A stretch of 64,000 bases of DNA from Chlorops oryzae. Lineage: Eukaryota; Arthropoda; Insecta; Diptera; Chloropidae. The stretch covers positions 57,794,605-57,858,604 of the forward strand of contig CM035807.1 in the NCBI GenBank assembly GCA_020466095.1, read 5' to 3'. Of the stretch, positions 44,001 through 54,354 are shown in pieces. A program made the position numbers and the translations under genes. The notes under the pieces were generated by a model. It was not told where the DNA came from. It saw nothing but the letters and a program-made list of their open reading frames with translations, and searched no databases. How positions within the stretch are numbered: the stretch's first letter is position 1; each line of letters begins with the position of its first letter.

Positions 44001-45439
44001 CTGAAACTGACGAGCAAGGATAAGGCGGCACTTATTGATGTCTGCTTATTCATCGTGACCTCTTACGTAAAGCCATGGCTCCAATGTAATTTCGCTGTAA
44101 AAGCACCTAATCAAGACTTGTGCTTTCTGAAGTCGATGAAGGCTTATGAAAAAATTGATGCAAACGTCTCGCAAGCAGCTTTACAGAAATTAAGCCAACA
44201 TCTGTGGTATTTAACCGATGAAATAGCTGCCTTATCATTATTTGACGACGATGTAGACCAAGAAACTAAAAGAAAAATGGTGAAAAATCTAACTAAAGTG
44301 GGTCCATTAAGCCATGGAAAACGCTACTATCTAACCAAAGAAGAACTCTCTGGACCATTGTTTCGTAAGTTTCATTATATTGCTTTATATTGCATCTGTT
44401 ATATTTAATTTTTTAATTAAAATTTTTTCATTCTTTGTTTAAGATAATAATCTGTCTGACTTAATAACCACTAAAAGTAAAGCATTGTTCACCAGACTTC
44501 AGATTGACGACAGTTTTCTGAACGAAGATCCATCTGTGTGGCTAAAGAGCACTTCGTTTCAAGCAGCTAAGAGGAAAGCTTCATTTCTTCGATCAGTCAA
44601 CGACACTGCTGAAAGGGCAGTCAAGATGATGCAGGAATTTCATGGTTTAATAACAGTTGAAGAAGAACAAAAACAATTTTTACTACGCTGCGTTCAGGAA
44701 CACCGGAAAATATATCCAAATTGTACAATACAAACCTTAAAAAAAATTTTGTAACATAATGGTTTTTAAGACAAATATTAATTAATTATAACAATTATTA
44801 TAGAAGCTCCATATAGTTTAGTTCTAAATGTATAGGAATCATACTGACAGGTTGTAAATAATAATAGCTGTAGCTGATAGAAGTTAAAAAATCTTGAAAA
44901 TGTTGACGATTTTCAAAAAATTTTCGGATTTTTAGTTTAATTCACCTCTAGCCCATTCTATTGCTAACATTTTAAGCCTAAATATGATCAGATCAGGTGA
45001 AAAATGAGAAAGGTATTTGAACATGAACTAATTTTGAGCGTTGAATTTGAATATGAATTGTACCCTCAAGGTATGCATATCAATATTTAAGGCTGAAATT
45101 TCCTATTAGTTTTGAGTATTTTCCTGTGAAACTTTGTTCGAAATATGATGCATTATTAGGATAATTTCATTATATATTTCTAATATTGTAGTTATAATGC
45201 CATATTTTCAAGAAAACCCATGATTTTTAATATAAAAATTTTTCGAAGCATACTTTTGGGGGAATCAATTTGAAGTGACTTCATACCAAACTTCAAATGC
45301 GATTCGGCACGGGTTATCGTATTCCAATCCGAATAAAATTTAATATTTAAGCTAACAGGACCATTTAGAAAAAAATTGAGAGTATCCGTTTCGATTTTTG
45401 AGAAAATAAAATCCCCCCTTATATCTTGGGACACCCTAA
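41081..45439 (+). mobile_element. Long-TIR DNA transposon of uncertain superfamily
   Basis: 4359 bp. Termini TTAGGGTGTCCCAA (41081) and TTGGGACACCCTAA (to 45439) are inverted. Inverted similarity extends about 550 bp inward on each side (41081-41665 against 44890-45439) at near identity. Exceptions are about 30 bp next to the termini and a 45-bp insertion in the left arm near 41568-41612. The 6-bp TATACA flanks both ends (41075-41080 and 45440-45445). One spliced gene lies inside. The element interrupts gypsy A. Confidence 0.85.
42426..44754 (+). CDS. Transposase-like protein, two exons, apparently intact
   Basis: Exon 1 is 42426-44364, intron 44365-44443 (GTAAGT...TTTAAG, 78-80 bp), exon 2 is 44444-44754, giving 749 codons. 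ATG 42426 is the first methionine in a frame open from 42360. The N-terminal third is basic and helical, ending in PGRPGHLVGVDKRLSEKEER. The core holds VHFDGK (D302), LYCDTTASNTGRINGAC (D368), ACRHHMYELV (C397, H400), HQARWMARAIYALK (R508, W509), and SVNDTAERAVKMM (E703). This order (D, D, CxxH, RW, E) matches the hAT-type RNase H fold with its helical insertion, but the sequence is otherwise unlike the hAT proteins I know. It recalls a widespread family of uncharacterised metazoan proteins. No stop or frameshift was seen. Confidence 0.75.
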
Positions 45440-45445
45440 TATACA

Positions 45446-46647
45446 TATATTATATAATATACAAATATTTTCGAAAAAGAAAAAATTTTTTTATTAAAAT
45501 CAATACCTTGAAAAGATAGGTATTTTTGTTATATAATATAACACATCCTTTTAAAAAAAAAAAATATATATATATAAAAATATTTTATATAAAAACGCAT
45601 CTCAATATAAAGAAAAAAAATAATAAAATGTATGGAACAGATAACAAAAAAAAAAAAAAAAATTAGAAAAGAAAAATGTTGAAAAAATTGAAGAGTAAAA
45701 AAAATAAATAAAAGGAGAAAGAGAAAAAAATATTTTATTGAAAGCTAGAATTAAAGATGTTTACGAAATAAAAATGTCAAAAATGAACGTATCAATGTAA
45801 AATATGATAGTTTGGTTGATACATATTTGAATAAGAAATCGAATAATAATAATTAAGTAAAGTATGCGGAAAGGGATTATATTAAAAAACAAATTTTAAA
45901 TAGATAAAAAAAAATAAATAAAAAATACATTAATGTATCTTTATAAATATTTATAAAGTAAATGTATTTCAAAAAATTTCGAAAATGTATAACGTATTAC
46001 AACATTCCTTAAAGATGGTTCGAGTAAAACAACAAATAGTAATGAAAAAACTAAAGAAATTGAAACTGAGGAAAATTTAGTTTAATAATGAAGTAAGACT
46101 TTTTGAAAAAACAAAGCAAACTTGTAAGCATAAAAGAAATCTTGAAATTGAAATTTTAAGTGATTATTTACTGATAGAATTTGAGAATTTCAAAGATAGA
46201 ATTTTAAGAGTAGAAATAAACAATTCTTCGATTAGAAAATTTGACGAATTAAAAAAAAAAAAATACACGAAAAAAACAATTTTAATACGATAAGATTTGA
46301 AAAGTAAGAATTTGTAAAAACACTGAGGTCCAATAACCACCATCAGCAGGACAGCAGTCTAAATTGCCAACAACCAAAGTTACCGCACCTATCGGCAACA
46401 CCAGTATCATCAGTTGGGTACAACATTGTAAATTGAACAGTACATCAGCAGCACATCATTTCCTAAGATTAAAACAAAACGATCATCAACACACCAGAGC
46501 ACCTAGAAGTCGCGTGCAACCACGTTTACAAGTTATAGTCTACAACTACTCCTTTAAAAAGGGGGAGGGAATGCTCAGAGCCGTTCAACAACTTGAACAT
46601 GTTTAACGTCGCGATGCTCACGACTCCTTTAAAAGGGGGAGGGGTGC
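45446..46647 (+). other. gypsy A 3' untranslated region with two polypurine tracts
   Basis: About 900 bp of A-rich, purine-biased DNA without coding content, followed by a C/A-rich 300-bp segment. Two similar tracts end it: CTCCTTTAAAAAGGGGGAGG at 46549-46569 and CTCCTTTAAAAGGGGGAGGG at 46624-46644. Only the second abuts the LTR. The 80-codon frame through this region is not supported as a gene. Confidence 0.6.
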
Positions 46648-47260
46648 TGTGAGTCAACACTTGATTCACGAGCATTTAACATTTTTTACCGTTGGTCACC
46701 TCAAAAGTGCAGCATTTCGAAACAGCAACAAACTCATGAGCAAGCTAAACGTCCAGCCCAAGGAACGGTCAACAACAACAAAGACATCCGCACCGTAATG
46801 CAAGACCGAAACTATAACTCGAGCACTTGGGGCACACGACGGGAACGATGAATGGGCACAACAACAACAACAACAGCAAATCGTAAGCCAACGTCGTAAG
46901 CGAATTTCCATATACAAGGAAATTCGAGAATAAGAACAATTGGATCACCTGTTTGGGTTAAGAATGCATTGATTGGGAAATCGACTATGCAGCATTGACA
47001 CTTTTGTGTTATAAAAGCCAATGATCGAGAATGAGAAAACACACTCAGCGAGAAGCAGTTTGCGAGATCCCATTTCTTACGTATGTACTCACCAGTGGCA
47101 ACAGCGGAAGAGTGTGGATCTTAGTGTTTCAAAATGTAGGGGTTTAGGGAAGTTAATCCAGTAGTTGCTAGGAGTTTTTGTATTAAGGTATTAAATTGTG
47201 AATAGGTAATAAGGACTTTAACTCAATAAAAGATTCGAAAACAATCTATTTTGTGTCCTT
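46648..47260 (+). repeat. gypsy A 3' LTR, unit 1 (truncated)
   Basis: Begins TGTGAGTCAACACTTGATTC and matches the 5' LTR at 16335 with a few percent divergence. It has a 106-bp deletion at 46965 and is cut at 47260 by the solo LTR. The last 73 bp are absent in this unit. Confidence 0.88.
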
Positions 47261-47740
47261 TGTTGTGATTATTAGGGGAATGTATCAGTCTGGCTCCTCA
47301 AGACTAATACCCAGACGTAATTATCCTTTTTAAATAATACTTCGGGCACAGAATACTGAATCAAGAGTCCCCTTGTCGATGTTGATTCTTCCCTTTTATA
47401 AGGAGAAAGTGCTTAGGCTGCACTTTCTCGCCAAATCTCGAACACTTCCGCAATGATGAACTGCTGTTGTGCAATCGCCTATTGCCCAATTTCGCTTTTC
47501 TCCATAACTTCGTATATTAGCTGGTGCTGACGTAGTCGTCGTTCTCATTATCGCTGACCTACTTCTGCGTTCCAACTCTAATTCTGCTTTGGTGACGATA
47601 TTGCGTCATCGTCTTCGGTCGTTGCATTTCTTTTGATCGCTTCTGTCTGTTATTCGCTGGTCTTGCAAAAACGGTTGATTCTTTCTGTCGATCAGTTCAT
47701 GCTAGGTAGTACAGTGAGTACTCGTATGTTGTAACTCACA
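47261..47740 (+). repeat. Solo LTR C, unit 1 copy (3 bp short)
   Basis: Begins TGTTGTGATTATTAGGGG, preceded by CCTT (47257-47260). It matches 50007-50486; the last three bases and the right-hand target duplication are lost at the tandem junction. Confidence 0.8.
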
Positions 47741-47741
47741 C

Positions 47742-50489
47742 TCCTATTAGTTTTGAGTATTTTCCTGTGAAACTTTGTTCGAAATATGATGCATTATTAG
47801 GATAATTTCATTATATATTTCTAATATTGTAGTTATAATGCTATATTTTCAAGAAAACCCATGATTTTTAATATAAAAATTTTTCGAAGCATACTTTTGG
47901 GGGAATCAATTTGAAGTGACTTCATACCAAACTTCAAATGCGATTCGGCACGGGTTATCGTATTCCAATCCGAATAAAATTTAATATTTAAGCTAACAGG
48001 ACCATTTAGAAAAAAATTGAGAGTATGCGTTTCGATTTTTGAGAAAATAAAATCCCCCCTTATATCTTGGGACACCCTAATATACATATATTATATAATA
48101 TACATATATTTTCGAAAAAGAAAAAATTTTTTTATTAAAATCAATACCTTGAAAAGATAGGTATTTTTGTTATATAATATAACACATCCTTTTAAAAAAA
48201 AAAAAAATATATATATAAAAATATTTTATATAAAAACGCATCTCAATATAAAGAAAAAAAATAATAAAATGTATGGAACAGATAACAAAAAAAAAAAAAA
48301 ATTAGAAAAGAAAAATGTTGAAAAAATTGAAGAGTAAAAAAAATAAATAAAAGGAGAAAGAGAAAAAAATATTTTATTGAAAGCTAGAATTAAAGATGTT
48401 TACGAAATAAAAATGTCAAAAATGAACGTATCAATGTAAAATATGATAGTTTGGTTGATACATATTTGAATAAGAAATCGAATAATAATAATTAAGTAAA
48501 GTATGCGGAAAGGGATTATATTAAAAAACAAATTTTAAATAGATAAAAAAAAATAAATAAAAAATACATTAATGTATCTTTATAAATATTTATAAAGTAA
48601 ATGTATTTCAAAAAATTTCGAAAATGTATAACGTATTACAACATTCCTTAAAGATGGTTCGAGTAAAACAACAAATAGTAATGAAAAAACTAAAGAAATT
48701 GAAACTGAGGAAAATTTAGTTTAATAATGAAGTAAGACTTTTTGAAAAAACAAAGCAAACTTGTAAGCATAAAAGAAATCTTGAAATTGAAATTTTAAGT
48801 GATTATTTACTGATAGAATTTGAGAATTTCAAAGATAGAATTTTAAGAGTAGAAATAAACAATTCTTCGATTAGAAAATTTGACGAATTAAAAAAAAAAA
48901 AAATACACGAAAAAAACAATTTTAATACGATAAGATTTGAAAAGTAAGAATTTGTAAAAACACTGAGGTCCAACAACCACCATCAGCAGGACAGCAGTCT
49001 AAATTGCCAACAACCAAAGTTACCGCACCTATCGGCAACACCAGTATCATCAGTTGGGTACAACATTGTAAATTGAACAGTACATCAGCAGCACATCATT
49101 TCCTAAGATTAAAACAAAACGATCATCAACACACCAGAGCACCTAGAAGTCGCGTGCAACCACGTTTACAAGTTATAGTCTACAACTACTCCTTTAAAAA
49201 GGGGGAGGGAATGCTCAGAGCCGTTCAACAACTTGAACATGTTTAACGTCGCGATGCTCACGACTCCTTTAAAAGGGGGAGGGGTGCTGTGAGTCAACAC
49301 TTGATTCACGAGCATTTAACATTTTTTACCGTTGGTCACCTCAAAAGTGCAGCATTTCGAAACAGCAACAAACTCATGAGCAAGCTAAACGTCCAGCCCA
49401 AGGAACGGTCAACAACAACAAAGACATCCGCACCGTAATGCAAGACCGAAACTATAACTCGAGCACTTGGGGCACACGACGGGAACGATGAATGGGCACA
49501 ACAACAACAACAACAGCAAATCGTAAGCCAACGTCGTAAGCGAATTTCCATATACAAGGAAATTCGAGAATAAGAACAATTGGATCACCTGTTTGGGTTA
49601 AGAATGCAAGTCGGCAAATTGAGGCCGAGCTCAACAACAACAATAGCAAATTGATGGTACACGCAGGTCAGTTCTGGTAAATTCGACCTACGACTACGCA
49701 ATATTCGGCTAGCATTGATTGGGAAATCGACTATGCAGCATTGACACTTTTGTGTTATAAAAGCCAATGATCGAGAATGAGAAAACACACTCAGCGAGAA
49801 GCAGTTTGCGAGATCCCATTTCTTACGTATGTACTCACCAGTGGCAACAGCGGAAGAGTGTGGATCTTAGTGTTTCAAAATGTAGGGGTTTAGGGAAGTT
49901 AATCCAGTAGTTGCTAGGAGTTTTTGTATTAAGGTATTAAATTGTGAATAGGTAATAAGGACTTTAACTCAATAAAAGATTCGAAAACAATCTATTTTGT
50001 GTCCTTTGTTGTGATTATTAGGGGAATGTATCAGTCTGGCTCCTCAAGACTAATACCCAGACGTAATTATCCTTTTTAAATAATACTTCGGGCACAGAAT
50101 ACTGAATCAAGAGTCCCCTTGTCGATGTTGATTCTTCCCTTTTATAAGGAGAAAGTGCTTAGGCTGCACTTTCTCGCCAAATCTCGAACACTTCCGCAAT
50201 GATGAACTGCTGTTGTGCAATCGCCTATTGCCCAATTTCGCTTTTCTCCATAACTTCGTATATTAGCTGGTGCTGACGTAGTCGTCGTTCTCATTATCGC
50301 TGACCTACTTCTGCGTTCCAACTCTAATTCTGCTTTGGTGACGATATTGCGTCATCGTCTTCGGTCGTTGCATTTCTTTTGATCGCTTCTGTCTGTTATT
50401 CGCTGGTCTTGCAAAAACGGTTGATTCTTTCTGTCGATCAGTTCATGCTAGGTAGTACAGTGAGTACTCGTATGTTGTAACTCACAACA
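47742..50489 (+). repeat. Tandem duplication, unit 2
   Basis: Second unit; same order as unit 1. It includes a truncated right inverted repeat of the 4.36-kb transposon (47742-48079) carrying the same flanking TATACATAT context. It retains the 106 bp missing from unit 1. Confidence 0.92.
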
Positions 50490-50566
50490 CCTTTCACTTT
50501 ATTTATTCACACTAAAGTATTTAGACGGTGTATTCAATCGGGAATACAGCGGAAAATACTTTAACA
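49288..50566 (+). repeat. gypsy A 3' LTR, unit 2, split by solo LTR C
   Basis: Two pieces, 49288-50006 and 50494-50566, together 792 bp, matching the 5' LTR over its whole length and ending ATACTTTAACA. It is the true right end of gypsy A. The four bases next to each outer LTR end do not match (TTGT left, ATAT right), so no target duplication is visible. Confidence 0.9.
50007..50489 (+). repeat. Solo LTR C (complete)
   Basis: 483 bp with perfect terminal inverted repeats TGTTGTGA...TCACAACA. CCTT duplicates flank it (50003-50006 and 50490-50493); the empty site TGTGTCCTTTCACTT is visible in the gypsy A 5' LTR at 17045. The start TG, end CA and 4-bp duplication suggest a gypsy-type LTR. A TATA-like TTTATAAGGAG lies about 135 bp in. 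No internal region is present, so it arose by LTR-LTR recombination or an equivalent loss. Confidence 0.85.
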
Positions 50567-50928
50567 ATATTCCTCTAATAAGTTATGAAAAAAATCAAAC
50601 TTCTATCGAACCAACAAATAAAGAAAAAGAAGATTTAAAAAATGTAATTTTCATGAGTTATTCTAAAGATTTCTTTGTAAATTAACATTTTTAAATGCAG
50701 CCAAAAAGTATGCTTTTGAATATTTATGAAATGTGCATGCATTAAGTCGTTGTTTTTCGTTCCAATTATATAAAAATGTGCCCGATTATAATTATTGAAC
50801 AAAATTAAATCTTAAGTCTTTGCTTTATCTCTCCCGCTTATTTTAACAGAACTGTCTGCGAAAAGACTTAAAACGCGAACGTGAAAACAGTTATACAAAT
50901 CTTACGAAATTAAAGGAGGAATGAGGGG

Positions 50929-51260
50929 TCAATATCAATGAAATATTTTTTTTTTATAAGACCGCTTGTATATATGCTCTTTCCCCAAATTCTATGAAGT
51001 TTGTAGCAATAGATCCATTTTTATAGCCAAAAATATCTTTGGGTGGCATGGGCGGTGGGTGGTGAGAGGGATCAATATAAATAAAATATTATTTTTTGAT
51101 AAGATCGCATATATATTTGCTTTTCCCCCACATTTTACGAAGTTTGTAGCAATAGATAAATTTTTATAGCCAAAAATAAGTTCGGGTGGTATTGGCGGTG
51201 GGTGGTGGGAGGGCTCAATTTTGATGAAACTTCGAAATTTTTTTAATGAGGCCATATCAG
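50929..51260. repeat. 143-bp tandem repeat, about 2.3 units
   Basis: The landmark TCAAT(AT) plus ATGAAA(T/C)AT recurs at 50929, 51072 and 51215, i.e. exactly every 143 bp. Each unit contains GAAGTTTGTAGCAATAGAT and GGCGGTGGGTGG. The repeat is imperfect. Upstream (50641-50928) is plain AT-rich DNA. Confidence 0.7.
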
Positions 51261-51289
51261 GGACTTGTGCCAAATTTTATTTACCCACG

Positions 51290-52112
51290 ACACTTCTTTC
51301 TATTTTTGTCCATCGAATGTATGGGATCGAAGCACTGTGAGCTGCTGTCGTTTTTTTAACACCTCCAATAATTAGGATCTGTCCAACTCTCCCAACTACG
51401 TCTCTGTCGCGGCGATGACTTCCTCATTTGAGCCACTTTTTTCCCCCGAGCCATTTCTTCATGTTGAAGAACAAGAAAAAATCGCAGGGAGCCAGATCGG
51501 GCGAATAGGGGGTTGCGGCAGTAATTCATAACGCAATTCATGCAGTTTAGCCGCGAAAACTCCGGGTGAATGTGCTGGTGCGTTATCGTTGTAAAACAGC
51601 ACCTTGTGTTTTGCCAAATGCGGCCGGAGTCTCTTTCAATTTTTTGTCGCAGTGGTCCAATAATTCACTGCAATATTGTCTAGTGATCGTTCTTCCATTT
51701 TTTGGATTGCTCCCTTGTTTTTGGTGTGTAATGATGGATCCCGATTTCATCAACGGTTACAGCTCGACGCAAAAACTCCTTCGGATCTCGTTTAAATTGC
51801 TCGAGACTTTGCTTCGAAGTTAACAGCCGTATCCGCTTTTTGTTCACCGAAAAAAATCGCGGCACCCGGCGGGCCGACAATTTTTTCATCGCCAACTTAG
51901 CATGTAAAATATAAATTGCCATTCCGGTTGACACACCTACGGCCTCTGCTACTTCGCGCTCTTTCGTTCGTCGATCAGCGAGAATCATGTCATGGACTTT
52001 TTGATTGATTTCCTCGGTAACCACGTCTGCCTGGCGTTCTTTTATCTCCTCGCATTTTTTCCCCATCCAAAAACAAAAAGCGAATTACTGAACGATACTG
52101 CTCTTTTTCCAT
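51290..52112 (-). pseudogene. mariner transposase, decayed (second subfamily)
   Basis: Starts at ATG 52112 on the minus strand (MEKEQYRSVIRFLFLDG). An internal deletion removes the end of the first helix-turn-helix; then come VHDMILADRRTKEREVAEAV, KKLSARRVPRFFSVNKKR, and FLRRAVTVDEIGIHHYTPKT (first D region, with the following residues altered). After a further deletion and several stops, HSPGVFAAKLHELRYELLPQ and a decayed APCDFFLF/KKWLGGKKW region follow (51560-51400). It differs clearly from the 27907 mariner and looks like an irritans-related type. Terminal repeats are not clear. Confidence 0.75.
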
Positions 52113-52228
52113 CTTAGCGAAAATAACGAAACACCTGTTACTCGAATGGTTGCCAAATCCAAACTAACCTATCTAGCAGTCTGAAATTTATTTTGCAGTC
52201 GTTTGAAAGATGGCAGATCGATGATAAT

Positions 52229-52824
52229 TAGTTTCCGACCGAAGGCTCGGCTTCGGCTTCGGTAATCGGCATAATCGGCCAATTCTTAATCTTCTGCTTC
52301 GGCTTCGGCTTAGGCTGGAAAAAGCCGAATATTTTTGCATTTTAATGGAAATAAAAAACTCACGATAGATTTTTAATTGCTTCATAGAGACCTTTAACGC
52401 TAGTGAACTATTGCCGTAAATTGTTGCACAATTGCACAAAATTTTTCAACATTAATCGCATGGCCGAGAAATATTTATCTGCCCCTCAAACAAGCGTTGT
52501 CAGCGAACAACTCTTAAGCGCTGCCGGTCAACTGTATACTGAACGACGATCAAATCTCCTCGGAAAAAATGCAGATAAGCTGCTATTTTTAGCTTATAAT
52601 ATTAAGCTTTTTAATTTTGATTATTAATTGAAAATTATTTTTTTTTTAATACTGAAGTGTTATTTTGTTTTTTGTGCTTGTCAAATGAATTAAGACTGAT
52701 TTTGTTTCCTTACTGTAAAATGTTTTGCATTCGGCTTCGGCCATCGGTCTTCGGCCGAAGTCTTTAACTCTGCCGATTGTTCGGCTTCGACTTCGGCTAA
52801 AAATCCACCTTCGGTCGGACACTA
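52229..52824 (+). mobile_element. Short hAT element with transposase 3' end
   Basis: 596 bp. Ends TAGTTTCCGACCGAAGG and CCTTCGGTCGGACACTA match the ends of the 19257-39821 MITE in reverse orientation. Target duplication: ATGATAAT (52221-52228) and ATGATAAC (52825-52832), 7 of 8 bases. Terminal regions carry the same (GGCTTC)n-like clusters. It retains a coding piece lacking in the longer-nested MITE. Confidence 0.88.
52460..52627 (+). pseudogene. hAT transposase C-terminal dimerisation piece
   Basis: Open piece AEKYLSAPQTSVVSEQLLSA, then AGQLYTERRSNLLGKN and KLLFLAYNIKLFNFDY with a stop at 52625-52627. This is the C-terminal hATC dimerisation region of ZBED-type hAT transposases, including the SEQ...SAAG motif with the last catalytic-site-flanking Glu. 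The rest of the transposase is missing. It shows that the element family is hAT, and that this copy arose from an autonomous one by internal deletion. Confidence 0.85.
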
Positions 52825-52832
52825 ATGATAAC

Positions 52833-54354
52833 ACCAACTTTCCTCAGGGACGCCCTCTGTCGTCAAACACGGGAACTTATTGAACCGCCTTGAATAAGTA
52901 ATTAGACACAATTACATTTATTAAATTAATTTCATATTGTAATTGGCTCCAATTAATAATGCAATCGGGACAAGGCTCCAATCGCATATGTTATTGGTTC
53001 TTATTTCTTATTTCTCTCCGTGTTCGTTTATTTGTCCGCCTAACTTGCTATTAAGAATATAGCCAGTAGCAAATTTTACCGTATAAACGATGGGAACAAA
53101 TCTTACTCGCGATTAGGGAACTCTTGAAAATAAATCGTGAGAAGTGTGACTTATTGCAATAGATACGCCCGCTGATGCCACTTTTTCACAGATTTTTCTG
53201 TTTTTTCAATAATAGAAAACGAACAGCATGTCATAAGCATATCCTTCCCCTTTTGCATTAGTCACATTGAAAGCAGAATATATATATATATATATATGCT
53301 TCGGTTATTTTACTACTTTTTAATGGAACATTACTAAATTTTAAATCGAATAAACGAATTTAGTATTTGAAAGGCTGTACGGCTGTGACGTAAGCAGAAA
53401 AAAGATAGCCATGAAAAACCTAACATTTTCAAATTTTTGAAAATAAATAGGCTATCATGTAAGCACAGCATATTCAAATTTTAGTCCTTAACTTATGCAT
53501 CTTTTTCTTATCACATGATATCAAGGAATTTAATAGGCTTAAACTGTTGGACCTCAATGGTACAATCATAATTGGTCCCATTAAAATTACTAAGAACTTC
53601 ACTTTTTTTAAACTGCGTCATTGCTTTGTTTCATTTCTGTGGAATCTCTTTTACAAGGCTATAAAAATTTTTCAAATAAAATTCCTTACATTACTGCTAA
53701 TTTACCAAAAATATTGGCTAAACTTTTGGCTTATGTACACTTCAGTAAAGTTGAGACTTTTTTCTAACGAAGCAAAAACTGTTGCAAAGGTTGGTTTTTA
53801 GGGAAAAAATGGTACCAGCAACTTTAAAACCTTCTCCAAAAAATAAAAAAAAAAAAATAAAAAAAATACTTCGGTCCATAAGCTTTCAAACAAAGCCTGT
53901 GCAAAAAAAATCTTTCTTTTGGGACAGCCTAAGAAAAATTTTTGAACATTTTTTAACCCAGAAAATATTTGATATCGCAAAACAGTGTTGTATGACTCGC
54001 CGCGGCGATGTTTTTATCGTCCGCTAGTGTTGCTTCCTTATCGCGGAGAAGTAAAACTTTCTAGGTACTTGTCCGGTCGTCCACGATGTTTCTTTAAGAG
54101 CAATTGGCGATACATATTTTTGACTCAAATATTTTGAGTGATTTTTGTTTTCGATATGTGTTGTTCGACCTTTTGTTGATATTTTGATCATTAAGTGAAA
54201 AACCGTTTTAACGATTTTCCGGCGTTTTTTCGATATTTGTAGTCGTATGGCATAATTAAAATTATTTCTAAACACATTTTTCGGCTTGTCCATACTTTTC
54301 TTTCTAATTTAACTTTTTTTAATGTTTAATTCCTTTCTTTTGATTTCGCTGTGT
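52833..54354. other. AT-rich region, nothing recognised
   Basis: Contains a TA-dinucleotide microsatellite (about 53278-53298). Short frames have no domain signature. No match elsewhere in the window was seen. Confidence 0.4.

Larger units (their letters stand above)
45101..47741 (+). repeat. Tandem duplication, unit 1
   Basis: 2641 bp repeated immediately as 47742-50489. It begins inside the right inverted repeat of the 4.36-kb transposon and covers the gypsy A 3' region, most of its 3' LTR and nearly all of a solo LTR. Units are nearly identical in sequence. Unit 1 lacks about 106 bp at 46965 that unit 2 keeps (49605-49710). The junction at 47740-47742 falls three bases short of the solo LTR end. 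Confidence 0.92.

Noticed and set aside
45446..46320. Additional coding capacity in the A-rich gypsy A 3' region
   Set aside because: Stops in all frames and strong A bias; better explained as non-coding 3' region.
46364..46606. 80-codon frame repeated identically at 49004-49246
   Set aside because: It spans the gypsy A 3' non-coding region and a polypurine tract, and is repeated only because of the tandem duplication.
53278..53298. TA microsatellite as a regulatory element
   Set aside because: Simple repeat with no other supporting context.
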